Shown here one piece after another: positions 1 through 11,927 of a DNA stretch of 64,000 bases. Source of the stretch: Udeniomyces pyricola (taxonomy: Eukaryota > Basidiomycota > Tremellomycetes > Cystofilobasidiales > Mrakiaceae). The notes beneath the pieces were generated by a model. That model searched no databases. It was not told where the DNA came from and worked only from the letters and a program-made list of their open reading frames with translations. The stretch spans positions 1,089,142-1,153,141 of the forward strand of contig BCIK01000005.1 in the NCBI GenBank assembly GCA_039545295.1, in the 5' to 3' direction. Within the stretch, counting starts at the first letter, position 1, and each line of letters opens with the position of its first letter. The position numbers were made by a program, and so were the translations under genes.

Positions 1-1313
1 ATCTCGAGGTCGACGCCTTCAAGTTGACTCAGGCGGACGAGATTGGTGCCGACGAGAATCCGAAGCTCCTTCCGCTCAAGCTCTCGTTTCTGACGTTCAC
101 GCGAATGGCCCGAGTGCTGAAGCCTGACCCAAAGCTTGTTCATCTCGATGAAGTTGGTGAGAACGAATCCGATGGAATCGGCCAGGTTGCCGCCTGGTCT
201 GAATCAAGGGGACAAGACGCCGGAACGATATCCGACTATCAGTATGTGTATGTGCATTTACGACGACCATGTCTTCCAAAAAAATGCGGCTCACCCTTGG
301 TCATCTCCTACTGGAAGACAGTCTCTAGTTTGTCCGCTAAGGTAGTGGCGGAGGAAGAGACCTCGAGTGGGATGCTGGACGCCTCGCGTCATCTCCATCA
401 TATCCTTCATGATCTCCTTGACGGGTGCGTCCGGGATGGACATATAGACTGACCCGACGGTAATCATGAGGTAGAGTCGCTGTTCAGGAAGCGTTAGAAA
501 GTCACGTAAGTTATCGGATTATGCGTAAGCATACCACCACCAATGGGTATGGAGATATTGGGGGGTTTTGATGACCAAGGGAAGATGCGTGAAAGGGGCA
601 GGGGGCTACGTACTACGAGGATATTGCCTGCGTATTGTACAATTTCGTAAAGATCCGCAAGATGATGCTTGCCTGACGTATGTGCCTCGTATAGATAGGT
701 CGAGAGATGTCGCAGGGCGTCAAACACAGCCATGTCTAGCGAGAGACAGTCCAAAGGAGGACAGATCAGTATGAGGCTTCGGCAGGTCCATTTTAGGATG
801 GACGCAGAGGACCGACGGGAGAAGGCGATAGATGGGCGGGCTCACAGAGTTCGTAGTACTGTTTAGGCGAGAGAGACGAGGTTCGCAGTTCGGCGAGCAT
901 CGTTGAGGCTGACTTGAGGGCATCCATGAGAAGCTCGCCATCCTAAGGTAGGGAACAGCCGGGGAGGCAGAAGGGGAGGGGGATGGGGACGATATACAAG
1001 GCAGGAAGTAGGAGCGCAGCTCGGTCAGCGTCTGAGCAGATCAGCTGAAAGGATGGGGGAGTCGAGATCCGAGGCCATCGACTGACAAGGCATCGCTTCA
1101 TCTGGACGCTCTCTATCTTGACAGTGCTAGGTGTTGTGAAAGAGTATTAGGTGAGAAGACCAAGGCGAGCCGAGCGAACCGGAGGTTAGCGATGCTCGGG
1201 TGGGGAGGCAAGAGGTCGAGGAGTGCGATGGGTTGGGCTGTGGGTTGATTTGGGACTGACCTGAGAGCCTCTGAGAGCAGCTTGCCTTCGGGTTCGATGG
1301 GACCAGTCGACAT
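1..1313 (-). CDS. VPS35: Retromer subunit VPS35 (N-terminal part, cut by window edge)
   Basis: This is the N-terminal part of VPS35, the alpha-solenoid scaffold of the retromer coat that recycles cargo receptors from endosomes to the Golgi. Exons on the minus strand are 1261-1313, 1087-1126, 846-942, 617-735, 295-479 and 1-198; the coding sequence continues past base 1. The roughly 230 residues seen follow the family order closely: KLLSEAL, then [41 protein letters not shown] and [12 protein letters not shown]. These are followed by [15 protein letters not shown], then [16 protein letters not shown] and [18 protein letters not shown]. The conserved Pro before RLYLM seems absent, so the 617/479 junction could be off by a codon. 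The start is the ATG at 1313, giving the short acidic N-terminus usual for the family. It diverges from the GluRS gene across 449 bases. Family assignment is very secure. Confidence 0.95.
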
Positions 1314-1762
1314 GCTTTGGCTAGCTTTGCGACTTTAGGGGAGTGGAATGGATGGAGCGGAGACAGTGGGGGCCCTCAAGATGGGAAAGATGGAGATGGT
1401 GGATGATGGATGAGGTGGAGAGGAAGGCATCGACTATCCAATGTCCAAGCTCCGAGCTTCAAGCTCATGGGCATCATCTATAAGCACGACAAGCGTTCAC
1501 GCGCTTATAGCATCAGCTGCAGCGTCATTCATATTATATATATCCATATTCCATGCCAGGCCTTCCTTCGCCTGGCGCGCTGGCTTCCGGCCGGCCCTGC
1601 GCGCCCTGCCGGTCTAACGTCTAACGTCCAACCACTGACAAGGTCCAACTCGGTCTGTCTACAGTTGCTCTTGCTTCCATCAACGGCCCACAGCAATCAT
1701 CATCACCATTAGCTCCAGCAACATTCCCTATCACCACATTTATTCCTTCACACAATCTAGCC
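1314..1762. promoter_or_regulatory. Divergent promoter region VPS35 / mitochondrial GluRS
   Basis: This 449-base gap separates the start codons of two divergently transcribed genes, so it must carry both promoters and 5' leaders. It has GC-rich stretches near 1570-1620 and an AT-rich patch with a TATATAT core near 1535-1545. I see no clear open frame, tRNA or repeat in it. The promoter role is inferred from gene orientation only. Confidence 0.5.
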
Positions 1763-4700
1763 ATGGTCCATCGACCCCCCATCAAACTTTCCTCCTCCTC
1801 CAGATTCCGGTTTGCCCCTTCGCCCACCGGTTCGCTCCACATCGGCGGACTGCGAACCGCCCTGTACAACCACCTGCTCGCCCGCAACTCGGGCGGTAAA
1901 TGGATCCTTCGCATCGAGGATACTGACCAGGTAAGACCCCTAGCGGCCTATTCTCCGCCAACTCTCCGTCATGCCAGATGAGCCAGCCGTACCGCAGCTA
2001 GCCGAAGGAACATCATCGTCGTCAATCACTTTTGGGCTTATGACGTTCAACTTCGCCTCGCGTCCTTGTTGGTCGATTATTCCCCCTGGTTTACGCCCAA
2101 CGATCGCTTTCACACCAGTCTCGCAAAGTCGAGGGCGCAGTTGACTCCCTTCGTAGAAGCTTAGACTGGGCTGGTCTCGATTATGATGAAGGCAAGTCGA
2201 TTACCCCCCCCCCCTTTTTTTCTCGTGCCCTTTTCCTCATGATTGTTCGGTCGGTGCTGACCGTTTCCTTCCCAAACATCTTCGTCCTGCTTCAGGACCT
2301 GGCCGATTGAACGCGAGCTCGAGTAGTTACATTCAGGTCAGACTCATCCCTGCGAGATCATGACGACAGCCACACCGGACATGGCTTGCTGATGTTTGAC
2401 GTGTTGGCCTTGATCATTAGTCTGAGAGACTAGATCTTTACCGGCATCATGCCCAGCTACTGCTCGATGTAAGCATACCATCGGTTCATCTCGCTCCATC
2501 AATCGATCCACGTTTTTAGTTGCTTCCGTTCTGATTTTGTTTCCCTCGGGGGGGTTTTTTTTTTTTCTTTTCTCGTTGACTTTAGAGTGGTCATGCGTAC
2601 CGATGCTTCTGTTCGGCATCCGAACTCGAAGCCATCCGACAAGAGCTCAAGGCTTCTGGCTCCCTCAACTCGTACGATCGTCGCGGCCTTTACCTCACTG
2701 ATGAAGAAGTTCACCGCAAGCTAAAAGCTGGAGAGAAATATGTCATCCGTCTCAAGGTTAGATCTGGTGCATGAAGAAAGAGAAAGTTGCTTTATATCCG
2801 TCCAGGCTTATCCCTTAATCTAACTTTTGTCCTGAATGTTTCGTCATGTTCTACCAGAGTCATTCGGAGCCCATACCGTTTACCGATCTCGTATGCGGAA
2901 GGACGGACTTGCTCCCTCAAGCTCCGATAGATGACGCCGTGTTGGTGAAGTCAGACGGCTTTCCGACCTACCATCTTGCCAGCGTTGTTGACGATCATGA
3001 CATGGGCATCACTCATGTCCTCAGAGGCGTAGTAAGTGCAAGTTTGGATTTGCCCACCTTTCCTCACACAAACGAAAGAATCTCACTCAATCATACCATC
3101 TTCCTTTGATCCTCATCTTATAGGAATGGCGCCCATCGACGAACAAGCATCTCCAACTTTACGAGGCCTTTGGTTGGACGCCGCCCGAGTTTGCCCACCT
3201 TCCTTTGCTCATCAACCCAGACGGCACGAAGCTGTCCAAGCGGACTGGTTCTGTTGCGGTGGAGGACTACATAGTCAGTCTCATCTCCTCTCCCACCTCG
3301 ATCACACCAGGGAACACTTGATCTTCCCCTTACGCGTCGACTCGAGCTGATCACCCGTTTGTATTCCACCATTATTGCTGTTGGTTGTTCATCCGCAGAA
3401 AGCTGGCTACGAACCTGCCGCATTGAACAACTTCATCGCGCTCATGGGCTGGGGTTGTCATGCTGAGGAGGTGGCTGACTCGGATAAGGAGTCTCCCGCG
3501 CCCGGAGCTGACGCGCTGGAACATGAATCAGGCTCGGATTTCTTCACCATGCCAGCATTGATTGATCGAGTAGGTACTTGGTGTCATTCCATCCTCGAGC
3601 TCATCGATTCCGAACATGAACTCATCTACCCTTCCTCTTTTATTTTTCCGCGTAGTTCAACATTTCCCGCATCATGACGAACCCGAGCCAACTCAATCCC
3701 TCCAAGCTGGAATTCCTGCAAAAACTTCATGTCAGCTACAACTGGGAACATGGTGGCGAGAACGAGCGAGCAAAGATGATTGCAAGCGTCAAGGATGTGT
3801 TACAGAAGAGATACCCTAATAGGTCAGTCACCGATTCGCCGCTCGCTTGTCGAGGAGGAGGTATGAGAGTCAAGACTGACTAACGAGTCATTATCTCCCT
3901 CCATGCAATGCTTCCACCTCTGCGATCGCTCTCGAATCTGACGTTCGTCTTTCAAGCTCGAAAGCACAAGATGAAAAATTGATTTCTCGGATGATCGAGA
4001 GCGAACGAGTTCGTCTACACCTTCCTTCCGAGCACACGTTTTCACTGCGACTACTTCCGTACCGCATCTTTCCCCGGGTGAACACATCTTGTTCGACTTT
4101 TGCTCTGGTTCTTCGTGCTTTCTTGTTCTTCGGATCAGATCCGGTTGACGGTCCTCAAAGACATTGCCGACAACGCCTTCATCTTCAACGCGCCCGATTA
4201 CGATTCACCCGAGTCACTCTCGATGAAGAACAAGCTGATCCCTCAATACCGTGTGTTCCCCTCTTCTCTCATATATTCCCTGGGACAATATACTGCTGCC
4301 GATGCTCACTATCGTTTCCTCCCTGCTTGATGCCTTTTCCACTTAGAACAAATTATCAAAGCCGGCCATGCCGCTCTATCCATCCTCCCCGAATCTGATT
4401 TTGCTTCCCTCCCGCCTCAACTGACCACCTCCAAACTCGCGCCTTCATCCCTCCAAGTTCCTCTCACCTCGACTTCTACTTCCTCCCCTCGAAAGAACCC
4501 CGCCAAACCTCCTGCGTCCGATCCGATCATGAAGACGCTCAACTCCCTCTCCATGCCCGACGTGACCATGGCTCGTTCCGCCACGGCCGACGGAGGTCTC
4601 CTCGAGGGTCACGGGAAGGCGAAACAGGTCGCGCGGGCTAAGATGTGGACGCCGTTGAGGTGGGCGCTTACCGCTCAAACTCAGGGTCCTAGCGTGAGGG

Positions 4701-4765
4701 CGACGATTGGGTTCTTGGGCAAAGAAGAGACGTTGCAGAGATTGGAACGAGCGAGCAAGATTTGA
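1763..4765 (+). CDS. MSE1: Mitochondrial glutamyl-tRNA synthetase
   Basis: This class I aminoacyl-tRNA synthetase charges mitochondrial tRNA with glutamate. Exons are 1763-1930, 2119-2191, 2296-2336, 2421-2468, 2586-2756, 2858-3031, 3124-3273, 3399-3569, 3656-3822, 3957-4008, 4139-4250 and 4347-4765, giving 581 residues with all phases consistent. The HIGH-type signature [19 protein letters not shown] lies at about residues 19-37. Next come LRIEDTD, the [17 protein letters not shown] segment, CFCS, HVLRG, and the KMSKS-type loop GTKLSKRTG in the exon ending at 3273. The C-terminal part is the helical anticodon-binding region and ends in a basic helix. The bacterial/organellar subclass and the length fit mitochondrial EARS2/MSE1 rather than the cytosolic enzyme. 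Intron 2 uses a GC donor (GCAAGT at 2192). The exon end at 3031 could instead be 3028. The N-terminal extension is short, so mitochondrial import is inferred from family. Confidence 0.93.
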
Positions 4766-5172
4766 TGTCAACTTGTTTATTATCGTTTTTGTTTTTGAGT
4801 CTTGGGTCGTCCACTGAGTGGGAGATGTTTGAAGACGCGGGAAGCAAGAACGATCTTTAGATTGATGGTGACGGCCGATGAACGTTGAGCTAGTAGGCGG
4901 ACCGGGGTGACTGATTGATGCAAAGGAAAAGTGTGAAGGAGAGTTGACATATGTAATCATATCCTGTACTGTACCATTATCGGACTAGAAGTATCATGAT
5001 CGGTCGAGATGATGTACACACCGCGGTCGCAACCGTTTTGATTATGTGGTACCATCGCGGCGACAGAGTCACTAGCATGGAGGGCATAGTTTGACATACA
5101 TCAACACGATCGATATCGCGTGGGTCGTTCGTGGTGCTCGGAACTCAATGATCCATGATCGGGTCATAGTTA
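4766..5172. other. Intergenic, no gene seen
   Basis: This is the 3' flank of the GluRS gene up to the inverted-repeat element. I see no open frame with fungal protein character and no RNA gene. A polyadenylation region is expected here but no single signal stands out. Confidence 0.5.
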
Positions 5173-5177
5173 TGCAT

Positions 5178-5234
5178 TACGGTCATTTACTCGGATGACC
5201 TTTCTTTGCATCTAACTTTACTCGGATGACCCCC
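5178..5234 (+). repeat. Left terminal inverted repeat (57 bp)
   Basis: This is the left arm of the inverted-repeat element, matching 5667-5723 in reverse complement at 56 of 57 positions. The only difference is C at 5212 against G in the right arm. It carries two copies of ACTCGGATGACC. Confidence 0.9.
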
Positions 5235-5666
5235 GACGCTGCAGGTGCTTCGGCTTCTGCCTGTACACCCACTGTACGGAAGCCAACGCGGCCTAGAACG
5301 TCTAAAACAGCTACGTAGCACACGTAGCTCACTCACACGACCAAAACGAGTGCGAACCTCATATGGTGCAAATTGGTGTATCAGCTTGCAGTCGAACAAC
5401 CTGCGCTTCTTGATTTGCCTACTACATCTGGCTTAAGAGCTTGGGGCGTGTGCCCTCACTCGCCAGACAACGAGTCACTAGGTGATACAGCAGACACATC
5501 TCATATTTTTGCGGTGACGCGTCGCGTCGAAACAGAACAACCCTGAGCCTGAATTGATGAGCGCCGCATCAGTCGAGCAGAGAGGAGACTAGGCGGTGAT
5601 GGTTAGCGAAACGAGGCAAGACGTAACTGTCTGGTGTCTCACGCGGATCCGGAGGGCGCGCAGCTT

Positions 5667-5723
5667 GGGGGTCATCCGAGTAAAGTTACATGCAAAGAAA
5701 GGTCATCCGAGTAAATGACCGTA
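5667..5723 (-). repeat. Right terminal inverted repeat (57 bp)
   Basis: This is the right arm of the inverted-repeat element, the reverse complement of 5178-5234 with one mismatch. It is followed by TGCAT, the putative target-site duplication. Confidence 0.9.
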
Positions 5724-5728
5724 TGCAT

Positions 5729-7498
5729 GATGTCCGGATCATATACATTCTCAGGGCCACGAGGTCTTTCCACGCATGCATACACATTCGCCCACTATCA
5801 TAAATGACATACTGTATATGCGCGCATGCAGGTCGTGGCCGCTGGATCGAGTTATACGCTATACATGGATGAAGACAAAAAAGCCTTAAGCTAAGTGCAA
5901 CAACTGCTGATATGCTGATCATGCGATATGTCGCCCGGACGCGTTCGTGTTGTCCCGTAGTTTACTGTGACAAGTCGATCTGAGCTTGTTCTGAGGTGGA
6001 ACCACGAATCGAATGCGGTGCAGCTGCAGCTGCAGCTGAGCGCTGAGCGGACTGGGCAGCAGCAAGCTGTCCTTGGGCCGGCGGTGATGTGACGTGGTAC
6101 AAACACAACATATCGCGCGGTTGGTTCGATCGATCTGCGCTTTTATAGCTGATGGATGCATGATACATGCTATGCCGCAGATATGCAGTCGTTTCCACGC
6201 AATTCCGCTCGTAGCTGAGGCTGTATACTTTGATTTACGACGACCGCGGGAAAGCCATCATCACATGTATCCGTCGTCCGTCGTGTCGTATCGCATCGAA
6301 ACGAGACTCCACCGGATTGATCGACGGTCGTGGAGGATCGACGATGCGTTCAACATCTATCTTTTCGGGTCCAGCCGATGGGATGCGCGATCGCCTTGAA
6401 CATCATGACGCGCGTCACATGGGTTCTCAAACGGTGACGCGTTTGCGCCGCGTTCTTCTCGCCGGCGGTCTTGTCAGCTTTTATAAACGCTTGAATGCGA
6501 TGGATCTGATCATGAACGCTGAGCTGACGAGCATGCATGCGTATGCATGTGTGATGGATGTTGTCAGCTTGTCCGATCAGATGCCTTTCCAAGCCGGGAC
6601 AGACAGCCAAGTCAAAGATAGACATATGGTACTATTCATCCACTATATCAACCGAGCCCCTCGACGGATAAATATCGATGCGCTCGCGCAATCAAGGTCT
6701 CTCTCCCTTCTGCCCCTCTCTTGGCCGACACCAGACGCAATGGAAATTCCGGTTTGCTTGACTGACGTTGATGCTGTCGATGAATATATTAGACATGATC
6801 TGGCTGCAGTTGCGGCAAAGTCATGAACCCCCCTGTGTGGTGATTGCGTGGTGTGGGGATAGGGCATATATTGTATCTATATATATGATGGATGTGGATA
6901 TATATACATCTATTTGCGTGGCTGTCCACCCTCGCAGAGCGGCAAGTGAAGTCAGGCTGGCATGAGACCATGGATGACGGTAAACCGGTGCAGTCTTTGG
7001 CACAAGGTGTGAAAGAAGGAAGGAGCCGCAGCCAAGCTAAAAAAGAAGAAGCAGCAGCTTGGCAGTCGAATGGAACGCGTCGAGGAATGTGCCTGATTTT
7101 CTGGTTTTTGGTTTGGGTGGTGAGTTACACGTCGGTGAGCCGTGTCTCTCTTCTCTCTCCCTTTTGTTTCCCCCTCCTACTGTTCCTTCTCCCACCCACC
7201 ACCACCCATCCATCATATCCCCTTCGTCTTTTCTCAAGCCAGCCGGTCTAGCTTATTTTCCTTGTCCCACCCACCCAACCCCATCCTCCCCACACCCCCA
7301 TCCACACACGCACAAAGAGCTTTGACAGCACTCACTTTCACTCCACAACACCCTACCACTTCAAAACCTTCTTCTTGCCCTCCTCCTCCTCCCTTTTCCC
7401 CTTCTACTTTTCGTAAAAGATCTTCCCTTCAAAACACACAAAAGACAACACTTCACTCACTCAAGCGCAGGAAAGAAACAAAAAAACAGCCAAGAACC
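5729..7498. other. Long gene-poor 5' flank of the GH16 gene
   Basis: I can support no gene in this 1.77 kb. It holds several palindromic patches, for example overlapping GCAGCTGCAGCTG near 6019-6037 and CATGCATGCGTATGCATG near 6530-6548. TATATATA-like stretches lie at 6878-6910, and a strongly pyrimidine-rich tract runs from 7140 to 7440 into the GH16 start. A CT-rich tract just before the start codon is a common promoter/leader feature of well-expressed fungal genes. The 198-codon frame at 6230-6826 starts without an ATG and resembles nothing known to me. Confidence 0.4.
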
Positions 7499-10035
7499 AT
7501 GCTTTTCACCTCTACCTTGCTCAACGCTCTCGTTCCTATCGCGGCCTTCGTTGCCACGTCTTCCCCCGTCGACGCCCGTGCTGGCCACGGTAGCCGGCGA
7601 TCTCACGCCGCCGTCGCACGACGCAACGCCAAGGTCGAATCTCGAGACCTCTACACCTCTGCCGCTCACCAGGCCCGAGGCGAGAACCCGAATCCTCGAC
7701 CGGCGAGGAAGCGCTCGACGTGCTCGACCGACTCGACTAACTCGACCAGCGTCGCTTCTTCTTCCTCAGCCGCTCCTGCCGCCGCGACCACCTCGTCATC
7801 GTCGTCGTACGCTGCCGGCGCTGCTTCCTCCGTCGTTGCCGTCGCTTCGTCCGTTGTCGCGGGTGCCGCTTCGGTTGTCGCGGGTGCTGCTTCGTCCGTC
7901 ATCAATGTGGGAGCCAATGTCCAGACCGGTTCTGCGACGGCTTCCTCGTCTGCCGCCGCTGCCGCCACCTCCACCGCCGCCGCTACGTCTCAGTATAACT
8001 CGTCATGGACGCTTGACCACGTCGCCGTGCGTGTTCATTTTTTTTTCTTGTTCTTCTTTTTTTTGTTGTCCACCGTTGTTTCGGCGTAGTACTCGACCTC
8101 TAGAGCTGCGCCAAACGCGAGCAACCGCACGTCATACGAAACCTAATGTTGACTGATCTTCTCTCTCTGTACATTCTCCTTCGGCCCATCCCTCTGAATT
8201 GCTTCATACGCATCCACAGAGCGGAACGTCCTTCTTTGACTCTTGGGACGTTTGGAGCTACCCGGATCCTACCGCGGGTACCGTCGATGTGCGTTGACCA
8301 GTCTTGCATCCTATCCCATCACTCTTGCCTGTCTTTTCTCGTGCTAACTTTTTACGTCTCTCTTCTTCCCTTTTTTTTTTTTTTTTTATCGTTTTCATTT
8401 TTTTTAAATAATAATATCTGCGCCACTACCACTGTGAATGATTAGTACGTTGATGCCTCGACTGCTTGGAACGAGGGCCTCATTTACGTCAAGGACAACG
8501 GAAACGCCGTCATGACCGTCGACCAGACCGCCGCCGTCACGACTGGTCGAAAATCCGTCCGTCTCCACTCCAAGTACACCCTCAACGGAGGTCTCGTCAT
8601 CTTTGATGCCGTCCACATGCCCACTGGTTGTGGCACGTGTAAGTCTTAGTTTTCTTCCGTTTTGATTTCCTCATGATCTTCTGCTTCATCTTGAATTTGA
8701 AAGAAAAAAAAAACAAGGACGATTGGCTGATCAAATCTCTACTTTCTCATCTTTGTCGGATGTTTTACTTAACTGATCGCTTGTATGCTCTTGATTCTTT
8801 AGGGCCCGCGTTCTGGTCCAACGGCCCCGACTGGCCCGCTGGCGGCGAGGTGAGTTCACCTCACATACTCGCTTTGATTCCTTCAGCCCCGTCGATGGTT
8901 CTATGCGCCCCCAACTAAACACATGCCTTCTTCTTTGTTTTTCTTTTCTTTCTCTCGCTCTTGTAGATCGACGTCCTCGAAGGTGTCAACGTCTTTACCG
9001 AGAACCAAGTCTCGATCCACACCTCTGACGGCTGCTCGATCCCTGAAGACTTTGGCGCGACCGGGACGTTGACGACTGGCAACTTTGACAACACCAACTG
9101 TGCATCCTATGCGACGGATAACCAAGGGTGCGGCCAAAGATCGACCCAAGCCAACAACTACGGAGCGCCCTTCAACACTAACGGAGGTGGTGTCTATGCC
9201 AGTGAGTTGCTTCGGTCTAGTTTATTTCCTCATCTCTTGCTTTCTTGATTTTGGCTTCATGGAAGCCTTCTGTGATTGCCTTTACTGACACATCTCGTCC
9301 CTCCTTACTTCAATACTCTTACTTCACGTCCGCCCTTTCCGAAACAATTTTTTTTTTCGTCTTTAGTGAAATGGGACACGACTGGTATCTCGGTCTACTT
9401 CTTCCCTCGAGAGTCTATCCCCGACGACATCACCGCTGGCGAGCCGATGCCGTCGACGTGGGGTCTCCCTCAGGGTAACTTCCCTTCGACCTCGTGTGAC
9501 CCTTTCACGTTCTTCAAGGACCACACTACCATCCTCGTGAGCAGCCTTTTGCTTTTCTTCGTATCCTCTAATTTTAATGTCATCTTCTTGCGTCGTTTCA
9601 AACGCTCTCCGCACCTCTTTTTTGCTTGGTCCCCTCGAGGGAGAGCTTCGTTGGACGTGATGGTGTTACTCCTTTATACAAGCCTGTTTTCCTAACCAAC
9701 GCGGTTGTTTTCTTTTTGTTACCCCTTTCCCTCGACACCAGGATACGACTTTCTGCGGTGACTGGGCGGGATCCGTTTGGGACCAAGCCGGTTGGGCCGG
9801 TCAATCAACCTCGTGCGCCGCCCAGACCGGTTACGCGACCTGCTCGGATTACGTCCTCAACAACGGTGCCGCGTTCGACCAAGCCTACTGGGAGGTACGT
9901 ACTCGTTTCGCTGGAGTGCTGTTTCTGGCGGTTTTTTTTTTTTGTGTGTACAAATACAGACTGATTCTCTCTGTGTTCCATCCGTTCTCGTGGTCTTTCC
10001 AGATCAAGTCCCTCAAGTTCTACGTCTCCAAGTAA
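7499..10035 (+). CDS. Secreted GH16 endo-beta-1,3(4)-glucanase
   Basis: This is a glycoside hydrolase family 16 protein of the fungal laminarinase type, predicted to cut beta-1,3 or mixed beta-glucans outside the cell or in the wall. Exons are 7499-8026, 8220-8288, 8446-8638, 8803-8849, 8967-9201, 9367-9536, 9742-9894 and 10003-10035, giving 475 residues. A signal peptide spans about residues 1-26. Dibasic sites follow, including RKR ending at residue 72, a plausible Kex2 cut before STCSTDST. A Ser/Ala-rich linker runs to about residue 165, then the jelly-roll domain starts with TSFFDSWDVWSYPDPTAG. The catalytic motif GGEIDVLEGVN puts the nucleophile at E279, the helper Asp at D281 and the acid/base at E284; FWSNGPDWPAGGE precedes it. 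WDTTGISVYFFPRE and a Cys-rich end complete the domain. No GPI signal is seen. The exact substrate cannot be read from sequence. Confidence 0.92.
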
Positions 10036-11122
10036 ACTCTCACACAAATGCCCTTCTCGATTGTTGTAGTCGTTTTTGTCCCCCCCCCCCCCTTCCCCCT
10101 CTGACTTGGTTAGGCTTCACCTCCTTCCCACGGTCCCCTTGCATGGTTTTGTCCCCTCGCCCTCCCCTCCCCTCCCCCTTCCCGACGTTTCGTTGTTTTC
10201 TGTCTTCGTTTGTTGTTACGTTCGTTCACGTTTCCCAAGGTCGTCGTCGTCCTCCTCATCTGGTCCCGGTTCTTGTCTTCCCCTCCTCCCCCCCCCCTTT
10301 CTTCCTTTCTTCGCTTAGTCTCTGTTTTGCTCCGTTTTCGTAGGGTTTTTTTTTCCTTTGTCTCTTTTACGAACTTTTTTCTTTCTTTCTTTTCCCGAGC
10401 TCGCTTGTCTTTTCTCTTGTCCCCCTTTGACCGGTGTTCCAACGTCCCTCCCCCCAGGTTCCATCTGGATCTCTCTGCGCGTGTTTCTCTCTCCCTCCAT
10501 TCACCTCTCCCCCCCCCCCTTTTTCTTTGTTCAGAGCTGGTTCTCTGTCAAACGTACTCCCGCTTCATCTCTTGATCTCCTTTTCTTTTCAACCCGAGAA
10601 CTTCTACCTCTCAAATCCCCTTCCGAAAGCATGATCTCCTGCCTTCTTCCTCCAAAGAAAAAAAAAAGACCAAAAAGAAAAAAAAAAGAGAGAAAAAGAA
10701 ACAATCATGCTAAAGACAGCTTCGTCGTTCCTGGCACAGGAAGAACGTCACAGAAAAAAAAAAGAGAAGAGAAGAGAAGAGAGCAAGATTGATGTATACG
10801 TAACAATATGCATGGCCGGCCCGCGGCATATATATATATACGCACTCTTATCACTTTTCCAAACCATGCATGGTCCTGATCAGGCCTCAAGGCCTCGACT
10901 GCATGTATTCAAGAAAGGAAGTTCTGGAAACAAACACACACACACACACGCAAAAAGGAACACGTGCATGGATATGATACATTCGAACCGGCCGCGGATC
11001 CGACGCAACCACGTCGCAACTACGTACTACTCAAGCGCAAAAAGAAGAAAGAAAAGGAAAAAGAAGGTTGACAGTAGTGAAAATTAAAGCGAGATCACTC
11101 GAGCTCAAGCTTAATTTTTATT
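10036..11122. other. Convergent 3' intergenic region
   Basis: This lies between the stop codons of the GH16 gene and the CipC-like gene on opposite strands. The first 600 bases are extremely pyrimidine-rich on the plus strand, with C runs near 10080 and 10510. The strand bias then switches to A-rich purine tracts (10660-10790). A CA microsatellite lies near 10934-10950. Open frames here are low-complexity Ser/Pro/Phe or Lys/Arg strings and I regard none as a gene. Confidence 0.5.
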
Positions 11123-11894
11123 TTAGTACCTTCCGCCATCACCTCCGTAACCACCTCGACCGCCTTCGTATCCTCCTCCTTCGTAGCCTCGACCTCCTCC
11201 ACCTTCATATCCTCCTCGACCGTATTCTTCTCTCCTCTCCTCTCGTCGTTCCTCTCGTCGCTCCTCGCGTTCGTACCCTCCTCCTCCTCCCCTTCCGCCG
11301 TACTCTTCTCGTCGTCGCTCTTCACCCCCGTAGCCGCCTCGTCCTCCACCTTCGTACCCTCCTCCTCGGAAATGCTCTCGCTCTTCGTGTCCCTGGATAA
11401 AATCCATCATGGAGCAGCATGCATTACAGGAGATCAAATGATATAACCACGAGCGATGTCAGATTTTCAACCGATCGACGTTGTCTTCGAAAAAAAAAAA
11501 GAGCATAAAACAAAGGTAGAAAAAGAAGAAGAAAAAGAAGAAACAAAAAGGGACCCAGTTAACGTACCCAGTGCTCTCCTCCCCTTTCGCCTCGACGCTC
11601 GTAAGCGGGTCCCTCGCCGTGTCGGGAGTATCCCTCCGAGCCGGCAAACTGACCGGATTGGTGGAGTGCTTCGGCAGCTTGAGCTTTAGCTTGTTGCTTG
11701 GCCTTTCGAGCGTCGACGGCATCGAGCCCCTTGGTCTCGATCAACTTGTCGACTTCCGCACCGGCAAGTCCCGCGATGACTGATGAGTGCGATGCCGAAA
11801 AGAAGAAGAAAGAAGATCAATGAAGGCGTCCATTCAGGATAAAGGGTACGTCATGATATCGACCAGCAACGATGCGCATGTCACCGAGGCTATC

Positions 11895-11927
<33 letters not shown>

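Larger units (their letters stand above)
5178..5723. mobile_element. Non-autonomous inverted-repeat (MITE-like) element, 546 bp
   Basis: The two ends are near-perfect inverted repeats: 5178-5234 matches the reverse complement of 5667-5723 with one mismatch over 57 bases. The termini begin TACGGTCATTTACTCGG. The pentamer TGCAT occurs directly outside both ends (5173-5177 and 5724-5728), as expected for a target-site duplication, although TGCAT lies in the palindrome ATGCAT, so the exact edge is uncertain. Each terminal repeat itself contains the 12-mer ACTCGGATGACC twice, about 31 bases apart. The roughly 430-base interior has only short open frames (the longest around 63-70 codons) with no transposase similarity I recognise, so the element is non-autonomous. 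I cannot name the superfamily from a 5-base duplication and these termini. I noticed no second copy in this window. Confidence 0.85.

Noticed and set aside
6230..6826. A 198-codon open frame in the gene-poor region
   Set aside because: It starts at ATT rather than ATG, resembles no family, and lies in a stretch with palindromic, promoter-like composition. Chance open frames of this size are expected at this GC content.
10076..10792. Several Ser/Phe/Leu- or Lys/Arg-rich frames downstream of the GH16 gene
   Set aside because: All are translations of pyrimidine or purine tracts and have the same low-complexity character on both strands.
10981..11035. A possible tRNA suggested by ATTCGAACCGG
   Set aside because: Neither the T-stem nor the acceptor stem can be paired on either strand. 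I found no tRNA or rRNA in the window by eye, though short RNA genes could be missed without a search.
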